From assembly GCA_022843125.1 (NCBI GenBank), contig JALHOG010000012.1:27645-91644 (forward strand): a stretch of 64,000 bases of DNA, given 5' to 3'. Origin of the DNA: Ilumatobacteraceae bacterium (lineage in GTDB: Bacteria; Actinomycetota; Acidimicrobiia; Acidimicrobiales; Ilumatobacteraceae). Within the stretch, counting starts at the first letter, position 1. Each line of letters opens with the position of its first letter. This document shows, in pieces, positions 59,463 to 64,000 of the stretch. The notes under the pieces are model-generated. The model did no database searches. It was not told the DNA's origin and saw only the letters and a program-made list of their open reading frames with translations. The position numbers and the translations under genes are program-made.

Positions 59463-62400
59463 GTGAACCTCGCTCCACCACTCTTCTCCGTCCTCCCGCG
59501 GAGCAAGGCGTCGACTGCGTTGCTCGCCGCAGCGGTGGTGATGGCCACCGTCGCCACGACGCTCGTCGCCGCCGTGCCGCTGTACTCGAACGCGATCATC
59601 GAGGCCGGGCTCCGCAGCACCCTGGCGGACGCCCCACCGGCGGAGAGCGGGGTGGAGGCAGCGTTCCGGTCGGATGCCGCCGGGTGGGCGCGTACCGTCG
59701 ACCGCCTCGATGCGATCGGCGCCGCCCGACTGCCCGGGCGCGTCGACACCGTGACCCTCGCGCGGACTGCCACGTACTCATTGCCCGAGGCGCTCGCCGG
59801 TGGCGAGGACGGTACGGGGCGGATCACGAGCATCGGTGTGCTCACCGGAGCCGACGACCTGCTGTCCCCGATCGACGCGCCCGTCGCTCCCGGGCCGGAC
59901 GCGATCGCAGCGACGCTGCACGTCGACGCGGCCACCGAGCTCGGCCTCGCGGTCGGCGACCGGATCGAGCTGAGCCGGTCGTCCGCACCACCGCTCACCC
60001 TGGCGGTGGTCGGTCTGTTCGAGCCGGTCGACCGCGCCGATGAGCGCTGGTTCGACCAGCCGGTGCTGCGCGACGGCCTCACCGTCAACGGATCGTTCAC
60101 CGAGGTCGGCCCGTTCGTGGTGTCGCCCGAAGCGTTCACCTCGATCGGGGGAACGGCGAACTACCGGTGGCGCGTCATCGTCGACCCGGTGAGCGTGACG
60201 ACAGCCGACCTCGAGCAGCTGCGGCGCGGCGCGTCCGGCATGGAGGCGGCAATCGGCGATGCACTCGACGTCGCGAGCCTCGACGTCACGACGCGACTGC
60301 CATCGCTGGCCGCCGCCACCGACACGGCCATCGGAGCCACCGCAGCCGTGATCGCCGCGATCCTGCTCCAACTCGTCGGTGTCGCGCTGTACGGCGTCGG
60401 GCTGTCGGCGTCGGTCCTGGTGTCGTCGCGAGCGGTCGAGACGTCGATGCTCCGGTCGCGCGGCGCTTCGCCCGAACAACTCGGTGCGATGGCGGCCGCC
60501 GAGGCGGTGCTGATCTCGTTGCCCGCGGTCGCGTTCGGCCCGTGGCTCGCAACCCGCGTCGTCGAGCTGACCGAGCGATGGGGGCCGGTGGCGGTGACCG
60601 GGCTCGACCTCCAGCCCACGATGTCGCTCGCTGCGGTGGCCGGGTCGGTCGCCGTCGGGGTACTGGTCGTCGCGATCGTCACCTGGCCGGCGGTCCGATC
60701 GGCCCGCGGCTTCGCTCGCGCACAGGCGGAGCGGGCGAGGCCGGAGGGCCCGCTGTTCCTGCAACGCACCGGGCTCGACATCGCAGCGATCGCGCTCGCC
60801 GTGCTCGGTCTGTGGCGTCTGCGGGGTTCGTCGGCCGCGACCAGCGACCTCGCCGGTCGGCTCGGTACCGATCCGGTCCTCGTGCTGGCTCCCACCCTCG
60901 GCGTGATCGCCGCATCGCTCATGACGCTCCGGCTGATCGCGCTCGTCGCTGCCGTGAGCCAGCGGTACACGTCGTCCCAGGGGGCGCTGTCGCTCGCGCT
61001 CGCGGGTTGGGAGCTCGCTCGGCGGCCCGGTCGGACAGCGCGGACCTCGGTGCTGATCGTGCTGTCGGTCACCGTCGGCGCGTTCGCTGCGGTGCACGGC
61101 GCCTCGTGGGAGCGGAGCCAGCGCGACCAGGCGGACGCGGCGGTGTCGGCCGACGCCGTGATCGTCCCCGATGGCCGGCCGACGTCGTCGGTGGCCGCTG
61201 CGTTCCTGCCGTCGGCCTACCGGCAGGTCGAGGGGATCGAGGCGATCATGCCCGTCCATCGCCCGACGGCGTCGTGGTCGACGGCGATCGGTTCCGTGCC
61301 GGTGATCGCCGCCGACGTCCGCGCGCTCGACGACGTGCTGCGTGTGCGTGACGACCTCGCCGGGGAGGGCGACCACGCCGCGCTCCACGCCCCCGGCGAT
61401 CTGCAGCCGATCGAGCTCGGCACCGTGTCGTCCGACATGGTGATCGACTATCGGTTGAGCGCGGACGCTTCGCTCGCCCGGGGCGACATCGAGGTGATGG
61501 TGACGGTGCTCGACGGAAACGGCACGCTGGTCCGAGTACCTGCCGAACGGATCGCGCTCGATGCCGGGGCCGGCACGATCACCGTGCCGCTCACGTCGGC
61601 CGCAGTGCCCGGGTACGACCTCGCGATCGAGGGGCCGGTCCGACTGATCGAGATCGAGGTCGCAGCGCCGAGTGTCCAGGCGGACGCGAACGTCACGCCG
61701 CGACCCGAGCACGCCGTGTTCGATCTCCAGCTCGGGCCGGCCAGGTTGGGCGATCGGTCGGTTGCGCTCGACGCCGACTGGGCTGTCATCCCCGCTGCGC
61801 TTCCGAGCGCCGTCGAACCGGCGGAGGTGACGCGCCCCGCCGGGCCCGGCCTCCGACTCCGACTCGACACCGGGCTCACCGAGCAGACCAGCGCCGACCT
61901 CGTGGTCCGGGCCGGCACCGCAGCAGCCGGAGTGGGCGACGGGTTCACGGTGCCGGCGTTCGTGACGCCGACCCTGCTCGACGCGAGCGCAGCGTCGGTC
62001 GGCGACGTCGTCACGGTGCGCATCGGCGGATCGTCGGTGGACGTGTCGATCGCCGGCGTCGTGCCCGTCGTACCGTTTGCGACCGATCAGCCGTCAGCGA
62101 TCCTGCTCGACTGGGAGACCTACAACGTCGACCGTTGGTCCCGGGGGCGCCGCATCGAGGTCGTGGACGAATGGGCGCTCGTCGCCGAAGCCGGTGCGAT
62201 CGCCGAGATACGCGCGACGGTGTCGGGCGATCCGTTCGGGAGCACCGGCTTCGCCGATCGTCGCCAACGCTCGCGCGACATCGCCCGGGCACCGGTCGCC
62301 GTCGGCCTGTCGGGCAGCCTCGGCCTGGCGATCGCGGCGTCGCTCGTCGTCGCAGCGTTCGGTCTGGTGCTCACCGCCGTCGTCGGCGCGCGGGAGCGGC

Positions 62401-62732
62401 GCCCGGCGTTCGCGGTGCTGCGAGCGCTCGGCACCCGCGCCGGCGAGCTACGGCGATGGTTGCTGCTCGAGACGTTGCCGCTCGTCGGGCTGTCGGCGGC
62501 AGCAGGCGCGCTTGCCGGGGTCGCGCTCGCCCGTCTGGGCCTGCCGAGCCTCGCAGTCAGCGCCGAGGGTCGGCGCGCCGTACCCACGCCACAGCTCGTG
62601 ATCCCATGGGCGACCCTGGCGATCATCGTCGCGATCGCGGCGACCGCAGGGATGGCGCTGCCGATCGCCACGGCGCGCCTCCTGCGCCGCCATCGGACCG
62701 CCGACGAACTCCGCATCGGGGACACGTCGTGA
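59463..62732 (+). CDS. Large FtsX-type ABC transporter permease
   Basis: This 1089-residue membrane protein starts at GTG 59463. It has one N-terminal helix (ALLAAAVVMATVATTLVAAVPLY), a large extracellular domain, a first FtsX unit (helices near residues 285-330 and 400-440), a second extracellular domain of about 300 residues, and a C-terminal FtsX unit with GARERRPAFAVLRALGTRAGEL. Such proteins export lipoproteins or peptides or drive wall enzymes with a MacB-like ATPase. The ATPase is not in the window; the second permease follows immediately. Confidence 0.88.
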   Translation: MNLAPPLFSVLPRSKASTALLAAAVVMATVATTLVAAVPLYSNAIIEAGLRSTLADAPPAESGVEAAFRSDAAGWARTVDRLDAIGAARLPGRVDTVTLARTATYSLPEALAGGEDGTGRITSIGVLTGADDLLSPIDAPVAPGPDAIAATLHVDAATELGLAVGDRIELSRSSAPPLTLAVVGLFEPVDRADERWFDQPVLRDGLTVNGSFTEVGPFVVSPEAFTSIGGTANYRWRVIVDPVSVTTADLEQLRRGASGMEAAIGDALDVASLDVTTRLPSLAAATDTAIGATAAVIAAILLQLVGVALYGVGLSASVLVSSRAVETSMLRSRGASPEQLGAMAAAEAVLISLPAVAFGPWLATRVVELTERWGPVAVTGLDLQPTMSLAAVAGSVAVGVLVVAIVTWPAVRSARGFARAQAERARPEGPLFLQRTGLDIAAIALAVLGLWRLRGSSAATSDLAGRLGTDPVLVLAPTLGVIAASLMTLRLIALVAAVSQRYTSSQGALSLALAGWELARRPGRTARTSVLIVLSVTVGAFAAVHGASWERSQRDQADAAVSADAVIVPDGRPTSSVAAAFLPSAYRQVEGIEAIMPVHRPTASWSTAIGSVPVIAADVRALDDVLRVRDDLAGEGDHAALHAPGDLQPIELGTVSSDMVIDYRLSADASLARGDIEVMVTVLDGNGTLVRVPAERIALDAGAGTITVPLTSAAVPGYDLAIEGPVRLIEIEVAAPSVQADANVTPRPEHAVFDLQLGPARLGDRSVALDADWAVIPAALPSAVEPAEVTRPAGPGLRLRLDTGLTEQTSADLVVRAGTAAAGVGDGFTVPAFVTPTLLDASAASVGDVVTVRIGGSSVDVSIAGVVPVVPFATDQPSAILLDWETYNVDRWSRGRRIEVVDEWALVAEAGAIAEIRATVSGDPFGSTGFADRRQRSRDIARAPVAVGLSGSLGLAIAASLVVAAFGLVLTAVVGARERRPAFAVLRALGTRAGELRRWLLLETLPLVGLSAAAGALAGVALARLGLPSLAVSAEGRRAVPTPQLVIPWATLAIIVAIAATAGMALPIATARLLRRHRTADELRIGDTS

Positions 62733-64000
62733 GCGGGGGAGGGTCCGGACCTCGCGCCGCGCCCGGTGGCGGGTGGCGTTCACTCGTCGGCGCGACGGGT
62801 CGGGCGGAGTGGCCGGTGTTGTTGCTGGTCGGGATCGTGCTCGCCGTCGTCGGTGCCGCCGCGGTCGCCGCCCCGCGACGGTTGACCGCCGCCGAGACCG
62901 CGAGCCTCGACCGTGCGATCGAGCAGGCACCCCCAGCTGCCCGGAGGCTCGCGATCCAGGTGATCGACGAGTTCCCCAGCGGCGACATCGCCGATCCGTT
63001 CGCCGAGCCGCAGCAGCGACTGGACGCCGTCGCTGCTCGGATCGACGCGTCGGTGCTCGACCGTTTCGGCTCGCCACGGCTCGTTGCCGACACCAATCGC
63101 TTCGAGATCGTCGGCCTCGGTGCGACCGTCGAGGCGCCGGCCCCCCCGTTGCCGACCTACCTCACGTTCCGGGTACACCCCGACCTCGCTGACCACAGCG
63201 AGCTCGTGGCCGGGCGCGATCCGGAACCGACGACACAGCGTGTCGGCGACCTCGCGGTGTTCGAGTTCGTGCTGAGCCCCGAGTCGGCAGCCGAGCTCGG
63301 ATGGACGATCGGCGATCGACTCCTGCTCGGACCTGACCCGACGGATCTGGTCACGCGGCAGTTCAACGGGGGTCTGCCCGATCCGTTCGTCGCCGAACTC
63401 GTCGGGCTGCGAGGGCTCGATCCCGAAGATGACCCGTTCTGGTCGGGCGACCCGCGGCTCCACCGGCCGACCGTCGCCGACACGAACTCGGGGGCGAACA
63501 TCTTCGCGTTCGGGATTGCAACGCCGCAGCAGATGCCCACCCGGCCGTTCCAGCTGGACGGCTCGGGCGCGTTCGCGCTCGAGCAGCGCCGCGACCTCGG
63601 CGCCGGACGGGTCGATCTCGCCAACGTGGATGCAACCGTTGCCGGTCTGTCCGCGCTCTCGGCCACGTTCGCCGAGCAGCCGACCCTGACCCGTCCTGGG
63701 GTCGTGGCCCAACTGGGGCCGGTGCTCGCTCTCGAGGTCGAGCAGCAGCGCGTGGCGCGCTCCACGCTCGTGCTGGCCGCGGCCGGTGTGTTCGGGGTGG
63801 TCCTCGCGACGCTGGGTCAGTTGCTGGTCGTGTCGTTCGCCCGCCGGCGGGCGTGGCTCACGGTCGCCCGCGCCCGGGGTGCGTCGCGCCGCCACGTGAT
63901 CGTCGCCGCCGCAGCGGAAATGGGCATCCTGGCTGCGCTGGCGATCGCCGTGGGCGGCGTGACCGCGGCGCTGGTCGTCGGCGGCGCGACGTCGGCGACC
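62729..64000 (+). CDS. Second FtsX-type ABC permease (partial)
   Basis: The first 424 codons lie in the window; the gene runs off the right edge. GTG 62729 overlaps the stop of the preceding permease gene. A first hydrophobic helix (WPVLLLVGIVLAVVGAAAV) is followed by a large extracellular domain (about residues 50-330). An FtsX unit then begins with STLVLAAAGVFGVVLATLGQLLVV and ARRRAWLTVARARGASRRHV. It is presumably the partner permease of the preceding protein. Confidence 0.85.
   Translation, partial: MSGGGSGPRAAPGGGWRSLVGATGRAEWPVLLLVGIVLAVVGAAAVAAPRRLTAAETASLDRAIEQAPPAARRLAIQVIDEFPSGDIADPFAEPQQRLDAVAARIDASVLDRFGSPRLVADTNRFEIVGLGATVEAPAPPLPTYLTFRVHPDLADHSELVAGRDPEPTTQRVGDLAVFEFVLSPESAAELGWTIGDRLLLGPDPTDLVTRQFNGGLPDPFVAELVGLRGLDPEDDPFWSGDPRLHRPTVADTNSGANIFAFGIATPQQMPTRPFQLDGSGAFALEQRRDLGAGRVDLANVDATVAGLSALSATFAEQPTLTRPGVVAQLGPVLALEVEQQRVARSTLVLAAAGVFGVVLATLGQLLVVSFARRRAWLTVARARGASRRHVIVAAAAEMGILAALAIAVGGVTAALVVGGATSAT

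Overview
The window is 64 kb of very GC-rich, densely packed bacterial chromosome with frequent ATG/GTG stop-start overlaps and leaderless-looking promoters. Several proteins are closest, from memory, to actinobacterial families: an IlvG-type acetolactate synthase and an LldD2-type lactate dehydrogenase like those of Mycobacterium, a 28-residue bL37 ribosomal protein, TldD/TldE, and EcsC-like proteins. I infer an actinobacterium, possibly of the Acidimicrobiia/Ilumatobacter type; the genus is a guess.

Layout. 1-16.2 kb is host core and accessory metabolism: a PLP sulfur-amino-acid enzyme (cut by the left edge), hisN, dxs, an EcsC-like protein, an IlvG-like ThDP enzyme, a lipoprotein, a hotdog thioesterase, tldD-tldE, a fasciclin protein, a secreted sulfatase, ychF, thioredoxin and a PHP hydrolase. 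16.2-26.4 kb is a compact integrated element: a tyrosine integrase, small Zn-ribbon proteins, a RepA-like ATPase, then an HK97-type capsid, portal, prohead protease, HNH and large terminase. No tail, lysis or recognisable small-terminase gene is present. A near-identical 15-bp sequence lies at each end, and the right copy covers the start codon of the bL37 gene. This looks like a capsid-forming phage satellite that steals tails from another phage, and it is the main discovery candidate.

26.5-33.4 kb is host sequence again: a prolyl oligopeptidase, a VOC protein, a RecB-like nuclease, a VapBC-like pair, an esterase and an old-yellow-enzyme homologue. 33.5-45.3 kb starts at a complete tRNA-Leu(UAA) and ends at a broken 3' half of a tRNA-Leu, so it is probably an old genomic island. 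It carries a two-component system, a glycerol-kinase-like FGGY kinase, a CUT2 (ribose-type) ABC importer, an MsAcT-like SGNH acyltransferase/esterase and a GlpD-like dehydrogenase. Together these look like uptake, phosphorylation and oxidation of a polyol such as glycerol or erythritol, possibly in acylated form. Similar palindromes upstream of the sensor genes and of the transporter suggest shared control.

45.3-64 kb is host: a Tat-exported surface protein, an EamA transporter, a cupin oxygenase, a nitroreductase, three tandem paralogous lipoproteins with copied promoters, a DUF454 protein, an LPG-synthase-type membrane protein, mraY with a small zinc finger gene and a diadenylate-cyclase-like gene, lldD, an FAD-linked oxidase, and two large FtsX-type permeases, the second cut by the right edge.
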